Positions 23,104 through 33,894 of a DNA stretch of 64,000 nt are shown piece after piece. Source of the DNA: Toxorhynchites rutilus septentrionalis (lineage: Eukaryota; Arthropoda; Insecta; Diptera; Culicidae); the NCBI RefSeq assembly GCF_029784135.1, contig NC_073745.1:238503164-238567163 (forward strand), given 5' to 3'. The notes beneath the pieces are model-generated. The model was not told the origin of the DNA. It did not search any database and saw nothing but the letters and a program-made list of their open reading frames with translations. The position numbers were made by a program, and so were the translations under genes. The stretch's first letter is position 1. Each line of letters opens with the position of its first letter.

Positions 23104-24371
23104 AAGGGTGTGTCACATCAAATTGCATCACGGAAAAAACGCTGTAGAAATTTAATTTTTAGGAATTATATCTTCAGCTTATAATCAGACAATCAGATAA
23201 GAGTGTATAGATCACGTTGGCCATGCTTCACTGTCAATTTTTCGTAAATTTGGAAAAATGTCGTCGAACGAAAAAGAGCGTCGTGAATTAATCCTGTGCA
23301 CTCATTTCTAGAATCCGGAGTTGTCACATCGGGACATCGGTAAGATGCTGGGAATCGTCCAATCCACGGTCAGCAGAGTACTAAAACGATACTTCGAGAA
23401 CCTAACCATCGACCGGAAGGTGAAGAACGGCAAAAATGGATGCTCCGTCAGTGAAAAAGATCACAAGCGCGTAGTTAAGCAGTTTAGTCGCCAATAAGCT
23501 GAATTTGTCAAGTTCATTCGTCCAGCGGACCAAGCAGCGGGAGGGCCTGCGTACATACAAGGTTCAGAAGGCTTCTAACCGCGACGAAAGGCAAAACATG
23601 GTGAAGAAGACGCGAGCCCGGAAGCTGTACACCGAAATGCTGACACCGCATTGCCTGGTAATGGACGACGAAACCTACGTCAAAGCGGACTTTCGTCAGC
23701 TGCCGGGCCTGTTGTTCTTTTCCGCAGAGGACAAATTCAGCGTTTCGGAGGAGATTCGCAAGCAGAAACTATCCAAGTTTGCCAAAAAGTACATGGTGTG
23801 GCAAGCGATCTGCTCTTGCGGAAAACGGAGCGCCCCCTTCGTGATGACCGGCACGGTAAACGGGCAGGTTTACCTTAAGGAGTGCCTACAGAAGCGCTTA
23901 CTACCACTATTGAAGCAGCACGAGGGCCCGACCATCTTCTGGCCGGATCTCGCTTCGTGCCACTATTCAAAGGACGTGTTGGAGTGGTACGAAGCCAACG
24001 GGGTCACCTTCGTGCCAAAGGAAATGAACCCGCCCAACGCGCCGGAGCTTCGCCCAATAGAGAAATATTGGGCGATTATGAAGCAAGCCCTCCGGAAGAA
24101 CCCAAAAGTTGTCAAATCGGAGGCGGACTTCAAGAGAAAATGGATTTCAGTTCAAAAAAAACTACAACCTGACGTTGTACAGAACCTTATGGACGGGGTA
24201 AAGAGGAAGGTGCGAGCATACGGGCTTGGGCTCGAAGTATGAATAAAAAGAAAATGCCAAAAGTTGTTTAATAGTTTTTATTTTACTTTCTAAAATTTTC
24301 AAAAGGATCGGTCTACTGGGCGAATTTCTACAGCGTTTTTTCCGTGATGCAATTTGATGTGACACACCCTT
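23104..24371 (+). mobile_element. ITmDD37E transposon, copy 1, complete ends
   Basis: Near-perfect terminal inverted repeats of about 49 bp: AAGGGTGTGTCACATCAAAT at 23104 and its inverse ending at 24371, including GCATCACGGAAAAAACGCTG. TA lies on both sides (23102-23103 and 24372-24373), the usual IS630-Tc1-mariner duplication. The length is 1268 bp. The transposase gene is present but broken. The almost identical TIRs suggest a fairly recent insertion; a preserved empty site is at about 41404. Confidence 0.95.
23258..24242 (+). pseudogene. ITmDD37E transposase, nonsense and frameshift mutations
   Basis: The ATG at 23258 starts MSSNEKERRELILCTHF, followed by an in-frame TAG at codon 18. Beyond it is a clear paired-like helix-turn-helix: PELSHRDIGKMLGIVQSTVS, RVLKRYF. 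A second stop and a frameshift near 23490-23505 move the reading to the catalytic frame, which is open from 23505 to the stop at 24240-24242. Catalytic triad: D in VMDDETYVKAD, D in IFWPDLASCHYS, and E in LRPIEKYWAIMKQ. I count 37 residues between the second D and the E, which is the ITmDD37E signature known from mosquitoes. The C-terminus is KVRAYGLGLEV. It is non-functional as it stands, although non-autonomous mobilisation of the ends remains possible. Confidence 0.92.
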
Positions 24372-24495
24372 TATTTCCACGCTTCTATCGCAATTAATAT
24401 AATGTTGTTTTTCATTAGATAAACAATTGAATAACTGTAAAATGTTAAGCGTTATCTAAACACCCTAACTGCCTCATTTTGATTGGTCCGATTTA
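24372..24495 (+). repeat. H2A-unit leader repeat, continuation after ITmDD37E
   Basis: TATTTCCACGCTTCTATCGC, then CAATTGAATAACTGTAAAAT and a GATTGGTCC block, aligns in order with the minus strand at 41406-41360 and 39277-39200. It therefore completes the leader split by the transposon. After GATTGGTCC the two loci diverge. Confidence 0.6.
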
Positions 24496-24504
24496 CGGTT
24501 TCCC

Positions 24505-25330
24505 CAACACAGCCATCAAAACCGTGCAGCCTTGGGGAAATCGACATTGCAAATACTACATGGAAGTAGGAGGACTTTTGTTCTCACCGAAAAATGTTCC
24601 CTAACACAGACTTCAAAACCATGCAGCGTTGGAGAAATCGGCATTGCAAACATATGAAAGTAGGGAGAACATTTGTTTCCTAACAGAGATTTCAAAACCA
24701 AGGTGCCTGGAGGAAATCGGCATTGCAAATTCATGCAAGTCGGGAGTATTTTTGTTCCGACTGAAATGTGTTTCCCTAACACAGACTTCCAATCTATAGA
24801 GCGTGGGAAAATTGGCATTGCAGCATGTCATCATTCTTTGTGTGTACACCGACTGGACAACATCGTTGCTGGACGAACTAAACAACGAGGGATCGAGTGC
24901 CTTTGTCAAGGGAATGAGTGTGGAGGAGTAGTACAGGAGTAAAGCAAAGGTTTTCCAATGGCCTTTCTCAAGGCTAGAGATGAATGAACTGAAAAAGTTT
25001 CAAATCTCCATAATCAAAAACCAAACCAAACCAAACCAAACCAAACCATAGCAGAAACATGCAAGTCGGGGATATTTTTGTTCCAACTAAAATGTGTTTC
25101 CCCAACACAGACTTCAAATCCATGTAGCGTGAGGCAATTGGCACTGCGAATTCATGCAAGTCGGGGGTATTTTTGTTCCCACTGAAATGTGTTTTCCCAG
25201 CACAGACTTCAAAACCAAGGTTTCTGGTGAAATAAGCTTTGCAAATAAATGCAAACTGCGAGTGCTTTTGTACTCACTTGCCTTTGTGTAGACTAGAATA
25301 TGTTTCCTCAACACGATCTTCTAAACTTAG
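24505..25330. repeat. Tandem repeat of ~95-100-bp units
   Basis: Units marked by GGCATTGCAAATTCATGCAA, GTCGGGAGTATTTTTGTTCC and AATGTGTTTCCCTAACACAG recur at about 24540, 24640, 24715 and 24815, and again at about 25060, 25140 and 25235. A unique ~230-bp spacer lies between the two sets. The minus-strand frames rich in KSVLGKHISVGTKI are by-products of the repeat. Confidence 0.75.
25021..25048. repeat. (CCAAA)n pentanucleotide tract
   Basis: Five consecutive CCAAA units inside the spacer of the surrounding tandem repeat. This is not the insect telomere motif TTAGG. Confidence 0.9.
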
Positions 25331-25489
25331 GAACCTAGAAAAATCGTGCAGACGAATGAACTTTCAAGTTTCGAGCAAATTCGCTTCGAGAAGTACACAC
25401 ACTTGAGAGATGCACACTTCAGAGGGAAACGCAAAATAAAATAATCGTTCGATAATTATTCGTTGCTCGAGTGATACGAATTCGCCTTA

Positions 25490-25700
25490 ATGAAACTTTG
25501 TCCTCTTATGGTAAGAATTTCAACATTTCTCGTCGTCGATTACTTCCTCTGGGGGTACGTGAAAGACCGTTGCTATGTTAATAAGCCACAAAACTTGAAG
25601 GAACTTAAAGAAGAAATAACTCGGATTTTCAACAGCATCGAAGTCGTAATTTGTACCATTGTACCATACGGCTATAACGAACTCAGTATACCGAATCATT
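25490..25700 (+). pseudogene. IS630/mariner-like transposase C-terminal fragment
   Basis: Reads VVDYFLWGYVKDRCYVNKPQ followed by NLKELKEEITRIFNSIE. This is the typical block after the third catalytic residue in a subgroup of mariner-like insect transposases (LDFFLWGYVKDKVY-type). The upstream catalytic region and the end of the protein are missing, and no TIR is visible. It is a fragment of a lineage distinct from ITmDD37E and the other two mariners in the window. Confidence 0.6.
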
Positions 25701-25897
25701 CACAGCATAAATCCAGCCAAATTCTGCCTACATCTACGTAAAAGGCACATCAAGCTGATTTCGCAATGTGCTGATGCTGGCCTGTAATATCTATTTTCCG
25801 GGAAAAGCAGATTTAATTGCATTTGCAGCGTGTCCATGCACGCTTGCTTCCGTCGAGCGAGGACAAAGAAACGAAAGCTTTACAATTTGTTTTCCAG

Positions 25898-26004
25898 GAG
25901 AGAACCGAACGAGATGATGGAGGAGGTATACAACAGTGTACCAAATGCACCACCAGTTACAGAGCGGGTTAGCTTTGGGGGTGTTCATTTCCCGCCATAC
26001 TTAC
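25898..26004 (+). CDS. Possible internal exon of an unknown gene
   Basis: A 107-bp segment is bounded by an excellent acceptor (TTTACAATTTGTTTTCCAG, AG at 25896-25897) and a strong donor (TTAC/GTAAGT, GT at 26005-26006). One frame is open throughout and reads REPNEMMEEVYNSVPNAPPV followed by TERVSFGGVHFPPYL. The exon would be entered in phase 2 and left in phase 1. Composition is balanced and there is no similarity to the mobile elements around it. I do not recognise the protein. The other two frames hold stops. It may belong to a plus-strand gene with large introns whose other exons lie outside or are unseen; a chance splice-like pair is the alternative. Confidence 0.4.
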
Positions 26005-26009
26005 GTAAG

Positions 26010-27425
26010 TTGAACCAGAACTCGGATAATACCTCGCAGGTGGTTAACGGAAACCTCATTAAAATTATATTAATAGTTTTACTCCGCCAGTTTGTCTTGT
26101 TTGCTCGCCCTTATTATGTTACACAAACAATCAAGTTTACCGCATTCGATACTTTATTCGATTTTTTTTCATCAAACATCAAACATCACTACTCCTGCCA
26201 ATAAATGGCACCTCGAACAAGATTGTTTGCTTCCTCGATGATTGCAACGAAGCGCATAATAGAAAATGTCACTCTGTGGTAACGTTTGAGAGAGCTGACC
26301 ATCATTTCTTCCGACATTTCGGTCTAGACATTCACTATCATCTACCGAGGGGCACATCCTGTGTTTGGATACCGCATCGAAAAATACTGTTGGAAAATTG
26401 AAGTGGGAGCCCATAGATGCACGGAAACCATCAGCAAATGTAACCCCGTATGAAAGATGAAAATAGTCTCCACAGGGGAGATTACTTAATGGAAAGCTAT
26501 CCAATCAATTTGTGAGGCTACCACCGGGGAACGGGATGCATTTGTTTTGCATCTGTAATCTGGCTATGCGGTGAAGAGAGATCCGGTAATGGGTCACGAA
26601 TTATTGAATCGAATCGATGTTGAACCAAATCCAAATACATACTACTAATTGAATGAAACAACCATGACGTTGACCCTGCCTGTCTATTTTATATCTTCAT
26701 TTTGGTCCGTTTTGTATGATACGGATGCTTGCCTGCAATCCTAAGTAAACGTGTCATACCGGCAATCACTCGAATTCCGGTTGACATATGTTAGCATAGA
26801 TATATGGTGGAAGTGCTTGTATCGGATAGCAGCTAGCATCGTGTGGTCTTATGATGCTGGAATTTATTGATTCTTTGGATGACATAGCACGACCTTCCTG
26901 GAGAGCCACACGAAATGATGTTTTCAATTTAACAAGGATGATGTTTTTTTTTGCAGATTTTGAAACAAGCTGTTTCAGGTCAACCGATTTCTCATGAAAA
27001 ATGTATTTGCTCCTCATTCTGGCAACAGATGACGTTCGTTTCTCGTAAAGCGTGTATGTTTGTAAAAAGTAATAGTTTTTTTTTGTTCTATTCAGCGAAG
27101 ATAATTCGATGTTATGAAAATAAATGCCCTGTATTAATTGGAAAGTGCGATAGCCCGCCTTTGAGATCATCCTTTTGGTTTCGCTGAACACGTGAAATCG
27201 GTATGGGAAAAATCGACATTCTACCAATCCGAAACTTCTTCTGTAAACTAAACTAAGAGCTTTTTCGAACGCGCAGGCTCAACATGCGTTTTTGGACAAG
27301 AAACAGACCAGAATTTGGACTTGGACTAGATAAATGATGGAGCGCTAGAATTTTATATTTAGTTGATATTTAAATTAGTTGGTATGTTGATTTGCATTTA
27401 TTTATTGTGTTTATTGAATTTATTA
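26010..27425. other. No gene recognised; probable intronic or intergenic
   Basis: The composition suggests single-copy DNA. A plausible acceptor (TTTTTTTTTGCAG) at about 26956 is followed by a short open stretch, ILKQAVSGQPISHEKC, but no clear donor or family supports it. Confidence 0.35.
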
Positions 27426-27429
27426 ATTT

Positions 27430-27560
27430 TTTTTCCATTTTGGTTCCATTTTCATTTTAGGGTGGTCCAAAAAATCGATTTGTTTCCCATTTTTTCCAAA
27501 AATAACTTTTATCAATAATTCATAACTTTTGAACTACTAGACCAATGTAGATGATGTAAG
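27430..27560. repeat. Family Y fragment
   Basis: Contains AGGGTGGTCCAAAAAATCGA, then ATAATTCATAACTTTTGAAC and ACTACTAGACCAATGTAGAT, the family Y interior in its usual order. No ends are present. Confidence 0.45.
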
Positions 27561-27949
27561 TTGAAAATTTCTAAACCGAAAACGTTACGTTTGGGGTGCA
27601 AAATTTTAACATAATACCTTTTTGTTGATTGAACAAAGTGTTCATTCGAAAGATAAAAGGTGTATGAGTTATACTGTTTTTTTTTCTTCTTTAGGAGCAT
27701 TGTACCACTGTGACCATTAGTTTGATCTATTGTAGTGCACTCCAGTTTGCTATGTATGCAGTTCGTCCCATCACTCAGGGAATAAGTGATGGTTGCGTGT
27801 TACTCTGTTACAAGGTGTAATGAATAATTTGGAATGTCTTGAGCCCTCCAGGTGGCTTCAATCATTGGTGTTTCCCAGGTTTTGAGCTCAGATTTAATGC
27901 ATGATGTTGATAGTGCACAAAAAGGCTCAGGCCTGACGAATTTTTAGTT

Positions 27950-28444
27950 TTTTTTTTATCCCTTTTGTTTATTTCAGGCTCATTAGCATTTTAGCTGTAA
28001 CAGAGCCGAATTTCAATCGTGTACATGTCACATGTTTATCATATCTATAATTAGCACATTACACAGTTGCCATGTTTTCGGCGTTAGAGTATTCCCTTCT
28101 ATACCATTGCATATGGTACACATTTACACAGTTGCCATATAGGCGTAAGAGTTTTTCGTTCTGTTCTTCCATTATCCAGTTAGACCGGAAAGCGGAGACA
28201 GTTGGATTGATCATTGTTGAGTTATTTATAGAACAGCAGCCCGATGTGTCTTGCAGAGCAGAGCAGTTGTATGGATGAATCGATCTTATTTCGACCGTGG
28301 ATCGATCTCCATCGCTGATGATTGTTGCGTGGACGTAGCTATTCTGTAACAACACAAAGATGGTCAATGAGGGCCCTGAGTTTTGAACTCACGATCGATC
28401 GCTTACTAAGCGAACGCGCAACCAATGTGGCTACGGAGACCCCC
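27950..28444 (-). mobile_element. tRNA-derived SINE (type C) inside the LINE
   Basis: The minus-strand head starts GGGGTCTCCGTAGCCACATT. It has a box A-like stretch and a box B-like GAGTTCAAAACTC, and ends in an A-run complement at 27948-27958 preceded by AGAGCCG/GGCTCATTAGC sequence. Two more copies are at 42000-42200 and 61094-61671. The flanks CGAATTTTTAGTT (27937) and CGAATTTAGTTG (28446) look like a slightly mutated TSD, and LINE coding resumes beyond it. So this is a SINE insertion, not a LINE 3' end. Confidence 0.7.
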
Positions 28445-30180
28445 TCGAATTTAGTTGAAGATCCTAATCTTGCTAGGAGATCGGCCTTTTCATTACCTAC
28501 TATACCGCAGTGACCAGGCACCCAGTATAGATTAACTTCGTTAGTTGCAGCTAGTTGTTTTAAGGATAGAAGACATTCCCAAACTAGCTTTGACTGACAT
28601 GTGTATCCTTCTACTGCATTAAGAGCTGCTTGGCTTTCTTAGTAGATACAGATATTGGCATACCTGTATTCTCTAGTCAAACAAATATTTGTACATGTTA
28701 GAATAGCTTTTATTTCTGCTTGGAAAACTGTAGGCCAATGTCCCATTGGAAATAACATGTCGATTCCTGGTCCAGTAATCCCAGCTCCCGTAGATTTACC
28801 TATTTTGGATCCATCGGTATAAAACACGAGTGATCCTGGACAAGTTTTGGGACCACCTTCTTCCCATTCGTTGCGATTGAATTCAATCACTTTGAAGGAA
28901 ACGCTGAAGTTAGTCTTTGTTTCCATCCAGTCTTCATTCGTGCTTACTATAGTGTTCAGTTGAAAATATTTCAGGATTTGTAAATGCCCTGTGAGATCTT
29001 CTTCTAGAAAATGTTTTATACGTTTCAGCCTAAGAGCACATTTTTCCGCTTCAAGTTGCACGTATTGGTGCAAGGGTAGAGGGTATAAAAGAGCATCTAG
29101 GGCTTTGGAGGGTGCGCTGGGCATTGCTCCAGTTATTGATAAGCAAGCCAGACGTTGTAGTTTATCGAGCTTTTTCTGAGCTGATATTTGTGTAGTTTTA
29201 GGCCACCACATTAGCGAAGCATATGTTAGTCTGGGTCTCACAATTGCCGAGTAAATCCAGTGAATCATTCTCGGTTTTAGTCCCCACTTTTTCCCAAATA
29301 TACTACTACAACTCCAGAGCGAAATCTGGGCTTTACATATTGCATACTCGTTCCAATTTAGTTTTTGGTCAAGCATGACACCTAAATATTTGGTTCGTTT
29401 TGAAAGCTCCAATTGTACACCTCCCAATCTAAGAGGTGGAATCGCATACTTTCTTTTTCTGGTAAATGGAATTATGACTGTTTTTGAAGGATTGACGCTG
29501 AGTTCTTCCAGTTTGCACCATTTGAGTGTGTAGCTAAGGGCTGTTTGCATTCTATTGGAAATAGTATACTCACATTTACCCCTCACTAAGATGATTTTGT
29601 CATCAGCAAAATCAATGACTTCGTATCCTAAATTAGCTAGGTTACTAAGAAGATCATCGACAACTAAAGACCACAACTGAGGATACAGAACTCCTCCTTG
29701 AGGGCAACCTCTAGTTGGTTTCGTTGTTAGAGTAGATCCTCCTAATTTAGCTGTTATTAGTCGATTGGTTAGCATGGCATGTATCCAGTTGGAGATACAC
29801 ATGTCAAAACTACATTTTTTCATAGTTTTATTTATAGAGTAGTAGGATGCATTGTCAAATGCTCCCTCAATATCAAGAAAAGCTGTAAGTGAGATTTCTT
29901 CAGCATCAAAAGACTTCTCTATTTTTGAAATTACCGTGTGAAGCGCTGTTTCAGTTGATTTATTTTTCTGGTAGGTAAATAGAAATTTGTTCAATGGTCT
30001 CCTGTTCAAATATGATGATTTAATATGGATATCAATGACCTTTTCCATAATTTTTAAAATGACAGATGTTAGACTAATTGGTCTATACGCGTTGGGAGTC
30101 GTCTTGTCACGTTTACCAGACTTGGGAATAAATATAACCCGGACCTCTCGCCATTTACTAGGAATGTATGCTGGTTACTG
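28445..30180 (-). pseudogene. LOA-like LINE ORF2: reverse transcriptase and RNase H
   Basis: Reverse transcriptase motifs in order: WREVRVIFIPKSGKRD, AYRPISLTSVILKIMEKVID, LTAFLDIEGAFDNASY (catalytic D), RGCPQGGVLYPQLWSLVVDD, VIDFADDKIIL (FADD catalytic box), then KTVIIPFTRK, YLGVMLDQKLNW and the thumb. The connection includes ACLSITGAMPSAPSKALDAL, and RNase H has FYTDGSKIGKSTG, FQAEIKAIL and WVPGHCGIVGNEKADLLARL. An in-frame stop near 28638 falls where the third RNase H acidic residue would sit (the reading resumes ESQAALNAVEG). The frame is then cut at 28445 by the SINE. The endonuclease and ORF1 are absent. Domain order and sequence fit LOA/I-group LINEs. Confidence 0.88.
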
Positions 30181-30633
30181 ATTGACCCAAAAACTTCAGT
30201 AGCTCAAAACTGCTTCGAAAGCAAACTATTGAAATCACACAAAATTATAAAAGTTGCGAATCGTTCATTCTTAGAGGCGCGTAGGATGCTGTACTTTTGA
30301 TATGATTTGCGATTAAATGCTCCTCTAATTTACTCCAAACTTTGAAACATCGGCTAGAAAAAAACAGATGAACGTTCGGTTAAAGGGAAAAAAATCCCTT
30401 TTTTTCATATGTTTGAATTTCAACGATGACAGAGTTATAGATTTTTGTTTTGTTTCGGAGAGCCGATTCTGTTGCTTTCATTTGAAAGATGAGAAAATTC
30501 AGTACAGGATATAGTAGTGGGACATCTAAATTAGTGGATTAAAATCAATATAAACAATTCTAGTGAAAATTCAAGCAAAATCTTCAGAAATCGCGATTTT
30601 TAACCCACTGTATTTATAAAAGCCACTTAGATT
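30181..30633. other. AT-rich spacer, nothing recognised
   Basis: No repeat end or coding signal that I can support between the LINE truncation and the pogo-like remnant. Confidence 0.35.
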
Positions 30634-31660
30634 TCATTTTAACGTTGAAAGATTATATTTTTTCTTGAAATAAGTCATGTTTGAATTATAAAACAAACTT
30701 TTTTTAATCAAACTGCACACAATCGAGTCCTGAATTTTACATAATAGAATCATATATAATTGAGTTTGTATCATAAAGACCTGCATGAGCAAATATGTTA
30801 ACAAAGAAAATATTGAATTGTAACGATCACGCAGGAACTGTTCAATCACAAATAAATGTTCGAATAGTTTCACAGGAACATTTTCAGTTGATTTCAATAT
30901 TCCGGGCATATTCTTCAGGTTTGATTTAACGTTCGAAGATGTAATTTCGACGCAATCATCTGAACCTTCCTGAATATTCTCCATCTCAATAGAACTACTA
31001 TCTTCAGCATTATTCTCAGCTTTTTCAACACTTTCCTGTATGTTGGTATCTGGCATCAGATCACAGCAAATCACGTTTTGGTCCGTTTTGCACTAATCAT
31101 TAAATGAAATTAAGCAATCGAACGGTATTGTACTGTCGACATTAGCAAGGTCACGACGCATTAATTATGCCAGCGGAATATCACCATCATCATTGAAGGA
31201 AAATTTGGCTTCCTGAAGCAATTTTAAATAATCTCAGATTTAACCTTATTGATTTTAGAAGGTGAAAGTATTTCAATTTTTTTTTGGTTTTTTTCGTGGG
31301 TTTTTGCTCTTTCCATTGATCAGCAACGGTAGTTTATCGCTTCCGTCATTGTTGGTTGTGCTTTGAAGTTGGGAATTCCCAGTTTCTGGACAAATTCGCA
31401 AGCCATATTCCGAAGAATAGAACCTGAGAGAGGTAAATTATTCTCTCTGCTTGATTAAACAAAAATCCATTGACCGCTCCAGCTTTTCGATTCCGACCAA
31501 CCTCATATGCTTTTGGTCTTGACTCAATTTTCCACTCCGATTTCATTTTTACTTTAGTTTGAATAGTGTTGATACCATACTTTACGTACGTAGTGTTGAT
31601 ACCGTATCGAGTTAGGGAAAATATCGAGATACAGAACATCGAGTTAGGGAGAGTTGACTG
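30634..31660 (-). pseudogene. Pogo-like transposon remnant
   Basis: The right edge is a pogo/Tigger-style terminal repeat: read on the minus strand it is CAGTCAACTCTCCCTAACTC, with further TAACTCGA-type repeats, flanked by TA at 31661-31662. Inside, the minus strand at about 31440-31360 reads GSILRNMACEFVQKLGIPNF, which fits the CENP-B-type helix-turn-helix of pogo/jerky transposases. After a large deletion, an open frame (31074-30634) contains an acidic segment and ENVPVKLFEHLFVIEQFLRD, plausible as the C-terminal tail of such a protein. The DDE core and left TIR are missing. The HTH and TIR parts are the better supported; the tail assignment is inference. Confidence 0.5.
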
Positions 31661-31734
31661 TACAATCAATAATAACGAAAACTAAATCCAAATTTCCCGC
31701 AAATGTAGCATTGTTTTTCTAAGAAGCTGATTGG

Positions 31735-31975
31735 CTTTAATTTGATGTGTCGATCATCTGAATCAGTTCAGTGGTTCAAAAGTTATGAATTTAAAAAAAA
31801 GTCATTTTTGAAAAAAAAAGGGAAAAGTTGATTTTTCGGACAACCTTAAAATGGAAATGGTCACCCTAATAAAAAAAATACGGATCTAATGTTTTGCGAG
31901 AAAAAACAAAACTACTACTTTTCACAAGAATCTGAGAACCACTATATCGGTATGGCATGGAATGGCTGTATATTT
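31735..31975. repeat. Family Y terminal fragment (inverted)
   Basis: Contains GATGTGTCGATCATCTGAAT, then GAGAACCACTATATCGGTAT and ends in GGCATGGAATGGCTG, the inverse of the family Y start at 1116 and 19841. The left half is absent. Confidence 0.6.
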
Positions 31976-32459
31976 TTTTAATTGTTTCTATTATAGGCGA
32001 ACTTGAATAAATTTCAATAAAGTTCTTATAAATTGAATTGTTCAATAGCCTACTGATTTTCTTTCCTTTCCTTTCTGTCACTTCAATCGGCTCTCGCCCA
32101 TTACACCGACATTGCAATATTAATGCCCAGCGGTGTAAACAGTGAGGTTATAGAAATAATTATAACTTCACGAATATTTTTCACCCTTCTTGTTTTTGTT
32201 TGCCTGCAGTAAATCGTATATACGTATGGCAATAGTCGTGCTAGAACAAATAAAAAGTTGATGGGTCTGGACCTATGGGCACGGACGGGATCTTGACATA
32301 GGACTCGATTGTGTGTAGTAATTGCAAGTCATCATTTTTCATTCTTCAACACAAGTCTTTTTCTTTTCTAAAATGGCATTAAGGTAGTATTATTTGCGTC
32401 ATTTTTTACAGTAATTAGTTGAGACTTCTGTGCCGAAAAACACGCTTTGGATGCATTAT

Positions 32460-32598
32460 GAGTGGCAAGCTCTGGAATACCCGTGACCACAGTGCAAGTC
32501 GGAAGAAATTCCTTTGACGAAAAATTTCCCCAACTAGAACGGGAATCGAACCCGAACCCCCTGCATGTTAGGTTTGACGCTAACCACGGGAGCACTGG
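32460..32598 (-). mobile_element. tRNA-derived SINE (type D)
   Basis: The minus strand reads a head with GTGGTTAGCGTCAAACCTAA (box A-like) and GGGTTCGATTCCC (box B) at about 32547-32559, spaced as in a tRNA. The body, TTGGGGAAATTTTTCGTCAA, is unrelated to SINE types B and C. A real tRNA is unlikely because the acceptor stem is not closed. The 3' end of the SINE is not clear. Confidence 0.5.
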
Positions 32599-32780
32599 AA
32601 AACTAGAAGAACCCACTTCAAGGCAGTATTCTAGTCTAGTAATTTAAAAAAAAATATATTTTTGTTTATATTTCTGAAGTTTAGGCATTCAAGAATTTAC
32701 TCTAGAAAGGACTTTTGAAAATCCCATTTTTTACCGATCTATAGCAATAACCATATTTTTCTCAAGACTATTTTTTTTCA

Positions 32781-33156
32781 GACTGGCGTGCACGATATCC
32801 CAGATGCTAACGAAGCCTCATTGTCTCATCATGAATGATGAGACTTACGTCAAGGCGCACTTTCGGCAACTTCCGGGGCTATTGTTCTTCACCACCCAGC
32901 ACAAGTTTGATGTTCCGGATGTGAAAAAATCAAAGTGTCCCAATAATTACATGATATGGCAAGCGATCTGCTCATGTGGCAAACGAACTACCGTTACTAC
33001 CGGGACTGTAAACAGGCATATCTACCCCAAGCAGTGTCTACAGAAGCGTCTGTTTCCTCTGTTAAAGCAACACTCGGGCCCTACGATCTTTTTGGCCGGA
33101 TCTAAATTCGTGCCACTATTCGAAGGGAGTCCTGTAGAGGTACGAATCCAACGGGG
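32781..33156 (+). pseudogene. ITmDD37E transposase, copy 2, left fragment
   Basis: Matches residues around the first catalytic D of copy 1: LIMNDETYVKAHFRQLPGLL, YMIWQAICSCGKR, YPKQCLQKRLFPLLKQHSGP. There is then a frameshift before the second catalytic D (copy 1 reads IFWPDLASCHYS; here the frame becomes IFLAGSKFVPLF). The N-terminal HTH and left TIR are absent. The match stops at 33156 within the ACGGGGT sequence and resumes at 41601. About 8.4 kb of other elements therefore separates the two halves. It is more diverged from copy 1 than copy 1's own two TIRs are from each other. Confidence 0.88.
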
Positions 33157-33894
33157 TTGTGTAATTCGCCAAGCCGGGAATCCACCATTTATTTCCTGTA
33201 CTGCGAATCACACCTTACCTGGACTAATGCTCGAATGCGGAAAAAGACGATGACGAGGCTTGGTATCGCACGAGCGTAATAGTGTCAAAGCGTTGCCAGG
33301 AGAGACGCCATAACCGGGGTGTATATACTGAGGCGGATGCCATAAAGCTATCGATAAACTGTTCGCCATGTCGCCAACCTCATCAACTAACGGACCGCAC
33401 AACTAACAGCTCTATGGAACCCCCAAGCCTCCCGACACAGTCGTGAACTGCTGCTCATCTACTCACATCGCCAGCCGTCTCAGCCGTTCCGTTCCTGTGT
33501 TCGGAGCTGGTGAGGGTGTCTTCCAACTTGCTAACTCTGGCAAGTATAAACTCAATACCGCTTCTTCGTTTCCTGCATTCCGATCCGTTTTTAGCGATAT
33601 CCCGCAAAGTAATTTCAACTCCAGTGAGGTTCGTCCAGTAAATTCAACCAGGTACTACATCGAACCGGAATGCATTGCTAAATCCTCCATGGGAGCCCTG
33701 AATCCGCTCGACACAGACGTGCCCTTTGAAGTATCCTGTCGTCGGAGTCGTTCCGGTCCTGTTGTCGATGATCGGAAGGGGTCTCCCATCCTCCTGCCGA
33801 AGGCAAATACCGTAATGTTAACTCTTTCGATTCTGCTGATGGACCTTCGCTTTCTAGCACACAACAGTCACTACATACACAAATACGCCAGTGT

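Larger units (their letters stand above)
27680..30180 (-). mobile_element. LOA-like LINE, 5'-truncated, with nested SINE
   Basis: A minus-strand non-LTR element beginning inside the reverse transcriptase (about 30180) and ending near an A-run complement at 27676. It is interrupted by a SINE at 27950-28444, after which the RNase H C-terminal region resumes at about 27936 (GPEPFCALSTSCIKSELKTW reading). No flanking TSD was identified for the LINE itself. Confidence 0.75.

Noticed and set aside
25021..25048. Telomere-like short tandem repeat
   Set aside because: The unit is CCAAA, five copies only, and insect telomeres use TTAGG. It lies inside a dispersed tandem repeat.
28300..28521. LINE-SINE chimera made by template switching
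   Set aside because: LINE coding sequence resumes on the far side of the SINE and the junctions carry a probable TSD, so simple insertion is enough.
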